Positions 36,974 through 45,584 of a stretch of 64,000 bases of DNA are shown in pieces; the stretch's first letter is position 1, and each line of letters opens with the position of its first letter. Under the pieces are notes generated by a model. That model was not told the DNA's origin and made no database searches. It worked only from the letters and a program-made list of their open reading frames with translations. Source of the DNA: MWEI01 sp964600235. GTDB taxonomy: Bacteria > Desulfobacterota > Desulfomonilia > UBA1062. The stretch is from the NCBI GenBank assembly GCA_964600235.1, contig CAZRIV010000005.1, positions 124,001 through 188,000 on the forward strand, read 5' to 3'. The position numbers and the translations under genes were made by a program.

Positions 36974-36999
36974 GTCCGGGGATCCCGGGATCCCCGGAC
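36974..36999. repeat. 26-bp perfect palindrome after the capsid gene
   Basis: GTCCGGGGATCCC followed by its exact reverse complement. It lies 40 bp downstream of the major capsid stop, on the minus-strand transcript. No T-run follows, so it is probably an mRNA stabiliser, a processing site or a cruciform and not an intrinsic terminator. Confidence 0.8.
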
Positions 37000-37038
37000 T
37001 GGTTTCGATAGAGCAAACTCTATGCGTTCATCGGCTCA

Positions 37039-38016
37039 TCATGTGGCGATGCAGTCGTACCAGAGGAAGCCGAGGTCGGCGCCCGTCTGGAGGATGTGCG
37101 TCTCCTCGGCCACTTCGTAGAGGTCCTGATGCTCGGCGGGCTCGCGCCAGGTTACGGTGCGCCTGACCCGGCCGTCGGCATATTTCGACCTGGCCTGGTA
37201 CCCGGCGGACGGCGTCTTGAGCCCGGGCTTGGAGGGGCGGTAGAACAGGAACGCGCTGGCCTTGCCGGCGTTCTTCTCCCAGACGTTCACCCCGGTGAAC
37301 TCGGTGCCGGCGACAGTCTCCTCGTCGGACGTGTATATGGCGTCGCCGATGAGCACCTCGTCCAGCTCGAACATGGCGGCGATGAGGGGAGCCGACACGA
37401 TGCCGCGCTCGGTATATTTGATCCTGTCGAGCACGCCGGAAATCTGCTTGATCTCGGGCAGGCAGTTCGCCGAGAGAATCAGCACGTTCGGCCGCTGGCC
37501 GGTGTTGCCGCGGATCGTCTCGATCCTTGTCTCCACATCCGCGATGAACGTATTGTTGGTGCCGGCGGATGCGGCCCAGAGCCCCTCCACATCCTCGCCC
37601 GCGACGCCGCTCCAGGTGCTTGCCAGCACGATGGCGGCAGTCCTGCGCTCCTTCTTGAGGTCCACCTTGTCGGCGGCGAACTCGATGGCGTCGGTGTCCG
37701 GCTGCAGAGGAGGAGCCCCCTGCACCCTGGCGAAGTTCCTGTCCTCCTCTGTGACCGGGCTCGCAAAGGCGAACTCTCTGGTGAGCACGTCGATGTAATC
37801 GATCTTGAACGTGCTCCGGCGAGCGCGGGTTCCGGGGGCGCGCACGGCCGCCTCGTCGCGGAACCAGTCGCCCTTGAGATACCGGGCAATCTTTGCCTTG
37901 GGGGCCACCCCGTCAATGGCGGGGAAGACCCTGTCGGCGATGTAGGCTCTGTTCCGGTACGCAATGCTCACATCGGCAAGCGGCCCGGCAACGATGGTTT
38001 CTCTTACGTTTGGCAT
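37039..38016 (-). CDS. Major capsid protein
   Basis: A 325-residue capsid protein of the type found in Mu-like siphophages. It starts PNVRETIVAGPLADVSIAYR and includes YIADRVFPAIDGVAPKAKIA, an N-arm/E-loop-type basic segment (APGTRARRSTF), and the C-terminal TVTWREPAEHQDLYEVAEE. Position after protease/scaffold and decoration genes, with isolated spacing on both sides and a palindrome in its 3' flank, fits a highly expressed major virion gene. Confidence 0.88.
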   Translation of the reverse strand: MPNVRETIVAGPLADVSIAYRNRAYIADRVFPAIDGVAPKAKIARYLKGDWFRDEAAVRAPGTRARRSTFKIDYIDVLTREFAFASPVTEEDRNFARVQGAPPLQPDTDAIEFAADKVDLKKERRTAAIVLASTWSGVAGEDVEGLWAASAGTNNTFIADVETRIETIRGNTGQRPNVLILSANCLPEIKQISGVLDRIKYTERGIVSAPLIAAMFELDEVLIGDAIYTSDEETVAGTEFTGVNVWEKNAGKASAFLFYRPSKPGLKTPSAGYQARSKYADGRVRRTVTWREPAEHQDLYEVAEETHILQTGADLGFLWYDCIAT

Positions 38017-38044
38017 GTCTTGACCTCCCTTTGTCCGTTATGCC

Positions 38045-38800
38045 TTAGTGCACCACGGTGCCCAGGCTGTAGATGGTGACTGTTGTCGACCCGGTGACCA
38101 CGGCCAGGAACCTCTTTGAGTTGTTCTGCGCAATGGTCATGGTGCCCGAGAGCGTGATGCCGGTGTTGGTGGTGACCGTGATGGTCTCCGCGCCATCGGC
38201 CGTGTTCCTGATGGTGAACTCGAAGCTGTTGCCCACCCCGGCCTGGGAAAGGGCCGCGATGATGTTGGCCGCCGTTGGCACCAGGTCGGCCCTGCCGGCT
38301 CCGGCCGGGTCGCGCAGGATAAGCCCGCCCAGGACCTGTGCCGCCGTGAAGGTGACATCGCCTGCGGTGCTTATGGTGCTGGCCGTCGTCTGGCCGATGA
38401 GCGTGCCCGCGCCCTGGGGGGAGGGACCTACCAGCTGCACGGTGCAGAGGTCGTCCTCGGCCCCCGACGGCTCGATGACCTTGGCCCGCGTGGCCTTCCA
38501 GTTCGTGCCGGCCGACTGGCCCTTGCCCGCGTCGGACGCGCTCACGTATTCCGGGCTCACAAACACGTTCACGCCCAGGGCCGCATTGCCGACCAGCTTG
38601 GACTGGCCGATCACGCGGACATTTGCAGCCTCGCCGGCTACGGGAGCGTTCTGCAGGATGCCCTCGGCGATCTCGTCGGCGCTGTCCGGTCGCCGGACTT
38701 TCTTTGTGGTGGGATCCAGCACCACGAACTTGTACTTGTCGGCGGACAGGTCCTCGGCCGCCTCGTAGCCCACATCCAGAACCCCGATTTCATACGACAT
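38045..38800 (-). CDS. DUF2190 capsid decoration protein with extra C-terminal domain
   Basis: A 251-residue protein. The first ~115 residues match DUF2190-type decoration proteins (LVGNAALGVNVFVSPEYV). The remaining ~125 residues are a Thr/Val/Gly-rich beta domain (TASTISTAGDVTFTAAQVLG to TIYSLGTVVH) like repeat units displayed on capsids or fibres. The fused domain is probably exposed on the head surface. The ATG is coupled to the protease/scaffold stop. Confidence 0.78.
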   Translation of the reverse strand: MSYEIGVLDVGYEAAEDLSADKYKFVVLDPTTKKVRRPDSADEIAEGILQNAPVAGEAANVRVIGQSKLVGNAALGVNVFVSPEYVSASDAGKGQSAGTNWKATRAKVIEPSGAEDDLCTVQLVGPSPQGAGTLIGQTTASTISTAGDVTFTAAQVLGGLILRDPAGAGRADLVPTAANIIAALSQAGVGNSFEFTIRNTADGAETITVTTNTGITLSGTMTIAQNNSKRFLAVVTGSTTVTIYSLGTVVH

Positions 38801-39336
38801 TACTCACCTCCGATTTCGGCCTGATATTCTCTGGCCAGGTCAGCGTTCTCCGTCTGCGCCTCGGCAAAAGCCGCAGCATACGGGAGCTTGGGATTCGCGT
38901 CCATCTTCTTCCTCGTGATCTCCGCCAGCTTCTCTCCCGCCGAACCCGCTCCGACCGTGCTCTTGTCCCTCGTGGCCACTTCTGTGAAGCTCACCACCTT
39001 GGGAATCTCGGCCAGAAACGCCTTCATGAACTCGAGCCGGCTCTTCTTTCCCGCGTCACCCTCGCCAAACTCGATGACCGTCTCATGGTCGAGCGACTCG
39101 AGGAACTGCCGCAGTCCGAGTTTTTCCCAGGCCGGGAGCAGCTTCCCGTCCCTGGCAAGCCCTTCGCAGAACGCCGCAATGTCGTCCTTGACGGCCTGGG
39201 CCTTGGCCTGCCGCTGTGTCTGTGCGAACTGGGCTTCGGCCTCTTTCCTGCCTTCGGCCCTTGCCTCGCCCCTGATCCGCTCCACATCCGCCTCGCTGAA
39301 TGTCTGCGGAGGCGTCTCTTTCCCGGATTCCTTCAT
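38800..39336 (-). CDS. Nested scaffold protein (Mu Z-like) from internal start
   Basis: An internal ATG at 39336 inside the protease gene is preceded by AAGGAGG with 8-nt spacing, one of the best ribosome sites in the region. The 178-residue product is the C-terminal half of the protease: charged and helical (ERIRGEARAEGRKEAEAQF, QTQRQAKAQAVKDDIAAF), as expected for a scaffold. In Mu the protease I and scaffold Z share sequence in this way. Expression is inferred. Confidence 0.7.
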   Translation of the reverse strand: MKESGKETPPQTFSEADVERIRGEARAEGRKEAEAQFAQTQRQAKAQAVKDDIAAFCEGLARDGKLLPAWEKLGLRQFLESLDHETVIEFGEGDAGKKSRLEFMKAFLAEIPKVVSFTEVATRDKSTVGAGSAGEKLAEITRKKMDANPKLPYAAAFAEAQTENADLAREYQAEIGGE

Positions 39337-39939
39337 CTGGTTTTCCTCCTTTTCCGCATATAGTTCCGCCTCCTGGGCGGGTGTTGATGCCTGCTGGATA
39401 TCCTGGATACTGTATTCCGGGACGATCCGGTCCGCTGTGTCCGTGTCCTGCGTCTCGATGAGCCATTCCCTGAGTCGCCGGAACATGCGCGCCACCGAGT
39501 CCCAGGCCCAGGCGCTCTCGCCGAACTCGATGGTGATGACGCCATCGCCTTCCCGGAAGGCAATGTCTTTGAGCCCCTTGACTGCCGGCGGCATGGCCCC
39601 CAGGAACCCGATGTGACGCAGGGTCATGTCAGGGTATAAGGCGATCGATCTTTTTTTGAACATGCCGCGGGCCACCATGTCGGTAAACTCGGGGACCACG
39701 TCCTTGGCCCTGGCATACAGCACTCCGTCTTTCACCTTGAGGCCGTCGTTCCAGCCATACGCCGGAGCGTCATGAGCCGGGTGGCCGATGACAATGGGTG
39801 CCTCGTGCTTGGCCGGGTCATAGCTGTCCGCGATCTTTTTCAGGTCAGCCTCCGTCCAGCTCCTGGTGTTGCCTGCCGCGTCCGTATGGGTCCCGGTTTT
39901 GAACACCTCGAACCAGTCTGTTAAGCCTGCGAATTTCAT
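38800..39939 (-). CDS. Mu gpI-like prohead protease / scaffold
   Basis: A 379-residue protein. Residues 1-160 are the Mu I-type protease (DWFEVFKTGTHTDAAGN, EAPIVIGHPAHDAPAYGW, FKKRSIALYPD), whose HP and S motifs are characteristic of this family. Residues 205-379 are the helical scaffold that is also made from an internal start. It should mature the capsid after assembly. It follows the gpF gene after a 126-bp gap with no recognised gene. Confidence 0.88.
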   Translation of the reverse strand: MKFAGLTDWFEVFKTGTHTDAAGNTRSWTEADLKKIADSYDPAKHEAPIVIGHPAHDAPAYGWNDGLKVKDGVLYARAKDVVPEFTDMVARGMFKKRSIALYPDMTLRHIGFLGAMPPAVKGLKDIAFREGDGVITIEFGESAWAWDSVARMFRRLREWLIETQDTDTADRIVPEYSIQDIQQASTPAQEAELYAEKEENQMKESGKETPPQTFSEADVERIRGEARAEGRKEAEAQFAQTQRQAKAQAVKDDIAAFCEGLARDGKLLPAWEKLGLRQFLESLDHETVIEFGEGDAGKKSRLEFMKAFLAEIPKVVSFTEVATRDKSTVGAGSAGEKLAEITRKKMDANPKLPYAAAFAEAQTENADLAREYQAEIGGE

Positions 39940-40065
39940 GGCATTTCCTCCCTCTTGACTATTGCTTCAATTTGGCCGATAAAAACATTGACGATCCGGG
40001 TCCGGCTGGGCCGTGCCCCCGTAGCCGCGAACCGGAGCTGCTGCCTGCACGGAGGCTGAGAGCTC

Positions 40066-41271
40066 TTAATCGGCCTTGCCATAGAGCAACCTCCCCACCC
40101 TCAGCTTCCCGGCTCCGGACAGGCCTCCGTGAAAGAAATTAAAGCTCACCCATTTGCCGTGCTGCGTCTCGGCCACCAGGCCTATGACTCTATTAGCCTC
40201 AACCCGCAGCGCCTTCGCATATCTGCGCCTCAGCCTGATGCGGCCCGACTCGTTGTTCCGTTCAAAGGTCAGCCATATCTCGTATGGGTCCTTTATGAGC
40301 TCTGGGATAAACGGGAAGTACTTCTCGCGACCTCTCCAGCGATTATCAGGGTCTTCGAGAATATGATCCACAATCCCCTGGTTGACCTCAATGATCTCTC
40401 CGGTGGGGTCGGCATAGCGAGCTGTATCTCCGTCGATTGCGGTGCGCAGTGCCTGCCTGAGCTGTTCTACCGTGCCTGCGGCATCCCCGAGCTTGGTCTT
40501 TGTTGACTCAACGGGGATCTTCTCCGGCCGTGAATGTTGCGCCGGTCCCCAGGAATCAAGGGGGGTCCAGTTGTCACGGTTTTCCATAAGCAGTTTGGTT
40601 TCATTCCTGCCGAACGCGGCCTCGCCCACGTTGTAGTCCCACCCGGGGTCGATGCCCCGGTCCGCCACATGTCGGCCGTGAATAGTCTGTGGAGTCATGG
40701 ACGGGGCCGTGTCCGGGCCGTCCTTGCCCATGCCCTTAAGGTCCCGCTTCGAGACGCTGACCACATAGCAGGAACATCCCCAGCCGTTGGGCGGATAGTG
40801 AGACTGCCACCAGGGATCATCGGCCGGCAGGACCAGCCCGTCCCACGCCAGGTGCTCGGGCCTGGGGTCTATGGACCCGCCGTGCCTGTACATGAGATAC
40901 GGCCGCAGCTTGAGCGTGGCCGGGTCGGTCAGCTGTTTCCAGCGGCCCGCCGCGTAGGACGAGGTGAGATTGGTGTTGTAGATGAGGGCGGACCGCCACC
41001 CCCTCGCGCCGTGATAGCTCCAGCCGGTGCGCGCCACCACGTCGTCGAAGGTCTTCCGGAACTCCGCCAGGCTCGACCCTTTTTCCAGCGCCTTGAGGAT
41101 GGCGCCCTGCATGTCGGCGAGCATGTCGTCGCGCATGGCGCCTGCCGACATGAAGCCGCGGGCGTGCTGCTCCTTCCACAGGTCGTCCCACTTCCGCGTG
41201 GGGATCCGGACCTTGGCCTTGAAAAACTCGATGGCCTCGTCAAAGGGCAGCGGCGCGAACGACTCGGGCAT
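40066..41271 (-). CDS. Mu gpF-like minor head protein with C-terminal PBECR-type nuclease domain
   Basis: A 401-residue protein. Residues 1-235 match Mu F head morphogenesis proteins (TNLTSSYAAGRWKQLTDP, RHGGSIDPRPEHLAWDG, HYPPNGWGCSCYV). Residues about 290-400 form a separate basic domain (VDHILEDPDNRWRGREKYFP, YEIWLTFERNNESGRIRLRR, ETQHGKWVSFNFF). It resembles the phage Barnase-EndoU-ColicinE5/D-RelE-like (PBECR) nuclease fold. Family knowledge: such domains attached to head proteins may be injected with DNA. Catalytic residues are not certain. The start is coupled to the portal stop. Confidence 0.85.
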   Translation of the reverse strand: MPESFAPLPFDEAIEFFKAKVRIPTRKWDDLWKEQHARGFMSAGAMRDDMLADMQGAILKALEKGSSLAEFRKTFDDVVARTGWSYHGARGWRSALIYNTNLTSSYAAGRWKQLTDPATLKLRPYLMYRHGGSIDPRPEHLAWDGLVLPADDPWWQSHYPPNGWGCSCYVVSVSKRDLKGMGKDGPDTAPSMTPQTIHGRHVADRGIDPGWDYNVGEAAFGRNETKLLMENRDNWTPLDSWGPAQHSRPEKIPVESTKTKLGDAAGTVEQLRQALRTAIDGDTARYADPTGEIIEVNQGIVDHILEDPDNRWRGREKYFPFIPELIKDPYEIWLTFERNNESGRIRLRRRYAKALRVEANRVIGLVAETQHGKWVSFNFFHGGLSGAGKLRVGRLLYGKAD

Positions 41272-42818
41272 CAGTCGCCCTCCTTGACTTCGGAGCGCCC
41301 GGTCAGCTCCGCCACGGCAAAGGCTTGCTGCATCAGTGCCCCGAGTTTGGCCGGATCCATCCCGGGATAGAGGTCGAGCATTCCGTCGCGGATCTCTTCG
41401 AGGCTGCCGGCGGCCATCACCAGGTCTTTGACCTGGTCAAGCATGCCGTCCATGAGCGGACCGGCCGCGTCGTCCAGCTGGTATGTCAATTCGCGCGGGG
41501 CGCTTTCCGCGTATTCTGCCCCACGTTGCGCATTTCGCGCCCCGGCAAGGGCATCTATCGCCCCGGATGCGCCTGGCCCATTCTGACGCGTTTCAGGGGA
41601 TAAAACGAGCTCTTCCCCCTCATCGGGCTCCGGCACGTTGTAGGTGTCGTAAAAATACCTCCTGGAAACAGGCAGGCCGATCTCTTTCACCAGCCTGCGG
41701 TCGATCTCGCTGCGGGCCGTGAGGTCGGGCTTGGGCGCCGCATGGGTGTCCATGAGCGGGTAGCTGGTCACTCCGGGGAAGTTGAGGTCCACGATCCAGC
41801 GGACCAGCGTCTCGTTGAACACCTCGTCGAGCAGGTCGGCGTCGGCCTCCACGATCTCCTGTCGCACATCGTCCTGGGCGTCGTCTCCTCCGAGCTTGCC
41901 GGGCGTTCCCTCGGTGCTGGCGGTCTGGCTGAGAACGGCCTTGCTGATCTGCTTGTCGCAGTATTCACAGAACTCGCCGTATGAGGCCTTGCCGTTGCGG
42001 GTGGCCTCCAGGAACTCGATCTTCATGTTCTCGGGAATCTTGATGCCGGTATCCGCCTGGATGGATTCCAGGGCCGCCATGAGGTTGGCCTGCTCGGGCG
42101 CTCCGGTACCGGGAGGGTACTTGCCCACGGTCGTGGGCATGCCGAACTTCTCGTTGAAAATAAGCCAGAACTTCACGCCGTTCTTCTTGAACCACACCCA
42201 CCACCAGAGTTTCTGGCCGAGCCCCTTGCCGTATGGATTGTCCGAGTCGCCATAGCAAAACACCATGAACTTGCGCTCGGGCACTTCTTCTCCCTCGATC
42301 ATGCTGGACGGGGTCAGCAGCCTGAGTTCGCGGGCCGGCGTGAAAACGAACCGGCGCGGGTGCTTGGCGATGAGCCGCTTCGGCACGACGGAGCCGTCGG
42401 GCCGCCGCGTCCAGATGACCTCCGCTACATAGAACCCGTAGAGGATCCCCTGCAGCAGCTCCCGCCGAACCTGGTTGATCCTGGCGCAGTTGTCTATGGC
42501 CTCCGCCACGAAATCGGCTATTGCCAGGTCCTGGTCCGTGGACACCGGGAAGCCGTCCTGGACGCCTGTTTTGCCGGGGGTGATCTCCCAGTCCTTGCCC
42601 ACCACGGACATATAGCGCGACTGCAGCACGGCTCCGGCATGGGCGTCGCGGTCCACCTCGTCGTAGAGTTTGATGCCCTTGCCTCCCGATTCGGTCCTCA
42701 GCGTGGGGTCGGGGTTTTCCAGTCGCTTGATCCACCCGGCAAAGATGTCGATGTCCTTCTCGACCGTGGCGATCTCGTCGGTTATGAGTTTCTTCTCACT
42801 GTCTTTGTCTTCAGCCAT
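41271..42818 (-). CDS. Portal protein, Mu gp29 (DUF935) family
   Basis: A 515-residue portal. Typical elements are LYDEVDRDAHAGAVLQSRYM, WEITPGKTG, GFYVAEVIWTRR, SDNPYGKGLGQKLWWWVWFK and the C-terminal QTASTEGTPGKLGGDDAQ. It forms the DNA-conducting ring at the capsid vertex. It overlaps the terminase and gpF genes by one base each. Confidence 0.94.
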   Translation of the reverse strand: MAEDKDSEKKLITDEIATVEKDIDIFAGWIKRLENPDPTLRTESGGKGIKLYDEVDRDAHAGAVLQSRYMSVVGKDWEITPGKTGVQDGFPVSTDQDLAIADFVAEAIDNCARINQVRRELLQGILYGFYVAEVIWTRRPDGSVVPKRLIAKHPRRFVFTPARELRLLTPSSMIEGEEVPERKFMVFCYGDSDNPYGKGLGQKLWWWVWFKKNGVKFWLIFNEKFGMPTTVGKYPPGTGAPEQANLMAALESIQADTGIKIPENMKIEFLEATRNGKASYGEFCEYCDKQISKAVLSQTASTEGTPGKLGGDDAQDDVRQEIVEADADLLDEVFNETLVRWIVDLNFPGVTSYPLMDTHAAPKPDLTARSEIDRRLVKEIGLPVSRRYFYDTYNVPEPDEGEELVLSPETRQNGPGASGAIDALAGARNAQRGAEYAESAPRELTYQLDDAAGPLMDGMLDQVKDLVMAAGSLEEIRDGMLDLYPGMDPAKLGALMQQAFAVAELTGRSEVKEGD

Positions 42819-44356
42819 TATCTTCCCATCCAGCCGGCGAATGACAGCCTGTCGCTCCCGGTGCCGTCGTCATCGATCCTCACAAAATCGCGCTTTTTGC
42901 CCGTTGATTCGAACTCGATCGGGCAGGGGTCCATCTTCGTGGCGGCATACCAGGCCAGGGCGCCCGCGATGCCCGAGTCTCCATGCCGCTGCATGCCGTC
43001 CCGGCCCTTGGTGCGGTAGCTGTCCGGCACCTTGGCCACACCCTTTTCCATCTTGATGGCCCGGTGGTCATCCAGCACGTCCATGTCCTTGGGGATGATG
43101 ATGGCCCTGTCTTCGTAGGCGGCCTTGTAGCCGGGCATGTTTTCCAGGTACCAGGGCTGCGAGAGCTGCACCTGCTCTATGCGCCAGGCGCCATACCGCT
43201 GCAGCGCGACCTCGGAGAGATAGTTGCCGTTCCCGCGGGCGTCAAACGCCGCGGCCATGAACCTGGGCAACGCGTCCAGGATGTAGAAGAGCACCTGCTC
43301 CTGCTGCTGATAGGGGATGTTTCTCAGCTCGGCAAGGAACGGGGTGCGGAACCTGAGCGTTCCGCTCTCCTGCAGCGGCCACAGGACGGTGAGGTCGCCC
43401 GTGCGCCCGAAGTCCTCGCCCAGGAAGCTCGGTAGGTTCTTCTGCAGCACGGAAAGCAGAGGATCCAGATGTTCCCTGCACCAGGCCAGCGCCTTGGCGG
43501 TCCGGTCGGCTGCCGGGAGCTGGGTGAACTCAGGCTTCTCGCTCCATCTGAGCACGGGGATGGTTTCGTCCATGCAGGCCTCGATGAGCGCTCTCGGCAG
43601 GTAGACCCCCGACCCCCTCGCCGGTATGCAGAAGAGCTCCTCCTCGGCATGGTCGCCGTAATGATCGACGAGGTCCCGCCGCCATGCGGCCTCCGCCTCT
43701 TCCGACCACGGCCTTCCGAGCCGCAGGCAGATGCGCTGATACAGTCCCTGTGCCAGCGCTTCATCCAGGGTGATGCGGTGAAGGCTGTACTTCTTTTTCC
43801 CGGCCCTTATCTCGGAGACGATCTCGTTGAAAGGGTTGTCTTCGCCGTTGTGGGTGGAGATGATGACCACGCGGCCGCCCCACATGAGCAGGGCCATCGC
43901 CGCCTTGATGAGCCCGTCCAGATCGTCGTGGAACGCGGCCTCGTCGATGACAACCTTGCCCTGCTTGCCCCTGAGGTTCGACGGCCTGGATGATAGCGCC
44001 ACGACCTTGAACCCGGACGAGTAGGTGATCCGGAACGCATGGATGGACCTGTCCTCGTCACCGTCCTCGAACAGGAACTCTTCAATGGCGCTCGCCGCCT
44101 TGTTGTAGTGCCTGGACCAGTCGGCGCAGTCTTCAATGAACTCCCGGGCCATGTCCTTGTTGTAGCCGATGTACCAGACATCCATGCCCGATGCGCTCGC
44201 AGCGAGCAGGGCATCGTCCGCGGCCTCCCCCCAGGACAGCCCGACGCGCCGGCTCTTCTCGCATACCTTCACCGGGCTCAAGTCCTCCACCCAGCGCTGC
44301 TGGTAGGGGAGCAGCACCATCGGCGTGCGGCTGAATCTGTTCTCGCTTGGCATCAT
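42818..44356 (-). CDS. Terminase large subunit, Mu gp28 family
   Basis: A 512-residue packaging ATPase/nuclease. The modified Walker A is EKSRRVGLSWGEA (about 33-45), Walker B is GKVVIDEAAFHDD, and a C-terminal nuclease part follows (AAFDARGNGNYLSEVA). Mu-like phages package headful DNA from the host side of the inserted element. It overlaps the small subunit gene by 4 nt and the portal by 1 nt. Confidence 0.94.
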   Translation of the reverse strand: MMPSENRFSRTPMVLLPYQQRWVEDLSPVKVCEKSRRVGLSWGEAADDALLAASASGMDVWYIGYNKDMAREFIEDCADWSRHYNKAASAIEEFLFEDGDEDRSIHAFRITYSSGFKVVALSSRPSNLRGKQGKVVIDEAAFHDDLDGLIKAAMALLMWGGRVVIISTHNGEDNPFNEIVSEIRAGKKKYSLHRITLDEALAQGLYQRICLRLGRPWSEEAEAAWRRDLVDHYGDHAEEELFCIPARGSGVYLPRALIEACMDETIPVLRWSEKPEFTQLPAADRTAKALAWCREHLDPLLSVLQKNLPSFLGEDFGRTGDLTVLWPLQESGTLRFRTPFLAELRNIPYQQQEQVLFYILDALPRFMAAAFDARGNGNYLSEVALQRYGAWRIEQVQLSQPWYLENMPGYKAAYEDRAIIIPKDMDVLDDHRAIKMEKGVAKVPDSYRTKGRDGMQRHGDSGIAGALAWYAATKMDPCPIEFESTGKKRDFVRIDDDGTGSDRLSFAGWMGR

Positions 44357-44949
44357 GTCTTGAGCCCCAGGATCTTCCGGCGGATCTCGTTTGCGGCGTC
44401 TTCCGTCAGGCCCTTTTCCGCCGGCGTCCCTTCTTCAGGAACATACTGCCGCTGCATTTCAGTCAGGAGGGTAAGTGCCTGCCTCATGTCCTTTATGCCA
44501 GCCATGCTCAATTCAGCGGGCCGCGCCAGCATGCCGTTGATCTTTGCCTGCACTGCGTCCTGCAGGGCCGCTATGGCGTCGGCGGGCGTGACGATCTCCC
44601 GGCGCGGTTCGAGGGACGGCGCATCCGTGCCGGCCTCGGACCTGTCTTTCCTGTCCGCCATTGCCGCCACCCTCTCCAGGGCCGCAGCGGCATACACGTC
44701 CTGCGGGTCTTTGCTCTGCAGAGCCTTGAAGATCAGTTCTTTCCGCAGCCTGACGGTATTGGCGCGGATATCCTTCATGGCCTGGCGGTACTCGGTTCTG
44801 CGCTCCACCCATCCATCGTCCGTGCTCCAGGTCTTGACCTGCTGGAGGCTCACGCCCGTGGTCGAGGCGACCTGTTCGAGGGTATAGCCGCGGGTGATGT
44901 AGAGGTCTTCGGCGTATTCCCTGGTCTCCCAATCGATGGACTTGCCCAT
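44353..44949 (-). CDS. Terminase small subunit-like, Mu gp27 family
   Basis: A 198-residue protein. The N-terminal helix-turn-helix is SIDWETREYAEDLYITRG then YTLEQVASTTGVSLQQVKTW. A central helical region and C-terminal oligomerisation part (IKDMRQALTLLTEMQRQY) follow. The start codon lies 7 nt after GGAG, and that GGAG is part of the repeat copy at 44955-44973. It overlaps the large subunit by 4 nt. Confidence 0.85.
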   Translation of the reverse strand: MGKSIDWETREYAEDLYITRGYTLEQVASTTGVSLQQVKTWSTDDGWVERRTEYRQAMKDIRANTVRLRKELIFKALQSKDPQDVYAAAALERVAAMADRKDRSEAGTDAPSLEPRREIVTPADAIAALQDAVQAKINGMLARPAELSMAGIKDMRQALTLLTEMQRQYVPEEGTPAEKGLTEDAANEIRRKILGLKT

Positions 44950-44954
44950 TATCG

Positions 44955-44973
44955 TGCTCCGAGTATCTGCAAA
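44955..44973 (-). repeat. Internal copy of the prophage end repeat, upstream of terminase
   Basis: The minus strand reads TTTGCAGATACTCGGAGCA, identical over 19 bp to the R2 and L3 end sites and preceded by a run of T. It begins directly after the stop of the upstream small gene and supplies the GGAG ribosome site for the terminase small subunit. Not near either end, so a pure transposition role is unlikely. Confidence 0.85.
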
Positions 44974-44978
44974 AAAAA

Positions 44979-45227
44979 CTATCTGCCCAGTGCCTTGTTG
45001 ATAGCGCCGATCTCCCGTACGACTTCCGTGAACTCGATATGCGTACCGTTCAGCTGGAACGCCAGGTCGGTTATCACATCGGCCTCCAGGTCCTCGGGTT
45101 TTATAAAGTCGAGCACCTTGATCCGGATCGAGTCCTTCAGCGCCTTCATCCGTATCTTCAGCGCCTGCTCCTGCGTCCTCAGCTCGGCCAGGCGGCCCTG
45201 CTGCATGATCCTTTCTTCTCCGCTCAT
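44979..45227 (-). CDS. Small coiled-coil phage protein (Mu gp26 position)
   Basis: An 82-residue helical protein (RLAELRTQEQALKIRMKALK; FTEVVREIGAINKALGR). It sits in the slot between the membrane protein and terminase small subunit, which in Mu holds gp25/gp26-type small proteins. No domain recognised. Confidence 0.68.
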   Translation of the reverse strand: MSGEERIMQQGRLAELRTQEQALKIRMKALKDSIRIKVLDFIKPEDLEADVITDLAFQLNGTHIEFTEVVREIGAINKALGR

Positions 45228-45228
45228 G

Positions 45229-45582
45229 TCATCCTCCGACCTCTATCTTGGTTTTGCGCAGGCGCTGCAAAGGGCAGAACTCGTTCTGGTTGATCTTCTC
45301 GTTCATGGTGAATAGCTTGTCGACGTTGAGCACCACCAGGTCGTGCAGGTCTTTGCACATGCTCTCGTAGCCCTCCACCAGCTTGACGTTGTTGCGGTAC
45401 ATCTCCTTGATCGAATCCACGTCTTCGCGGTAGGCAGTCAGAATCTTTGCCGTCTCCTTGCGGTTGTCCTCGAGCATGCGCTGGAAATTCCTGGTGTCCA
45501 TGTACCAGACCACGGCAATGAGCCCGAGCGGACCGAGCAGCTCGATGAGTTTGATGTAAATCGGCAGGGAGACCACTTCCAT
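45229..45582 (-). CDS. Single-TM phage protein, lysis-region (Mu gp25-like or holin candidate)
   Basis: A 117-residue protein with one transmembrane helix near the N-terminus (LIELLGPLGLIAVVWYM) and a helical soluble part (YREDVDSIKEMYRNNVKLV). ATG 45582 follows AGGA at 7 nt, chosen over a longer frame that would lie antisense-like within the lysin. DUF2730-type (Mu gp25) proteins have this shape. It is directly downstream of the endolysin, so a holin or spanin-like role is possible but unproven. Confidence 0.7.
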   Translation of the reverse strand: MEVVSLPIYIKLIELLGPLGLIAVVWYMDTRNFQRMLEDNRKETAKILTAYREDVDSIKEMYRNNVKLVEGYESMCKDLHDLVVLNVDKLFTMNEKINQNEFCPLQRLRKTKIEVGG

Positions 45583-45584
45583 CT

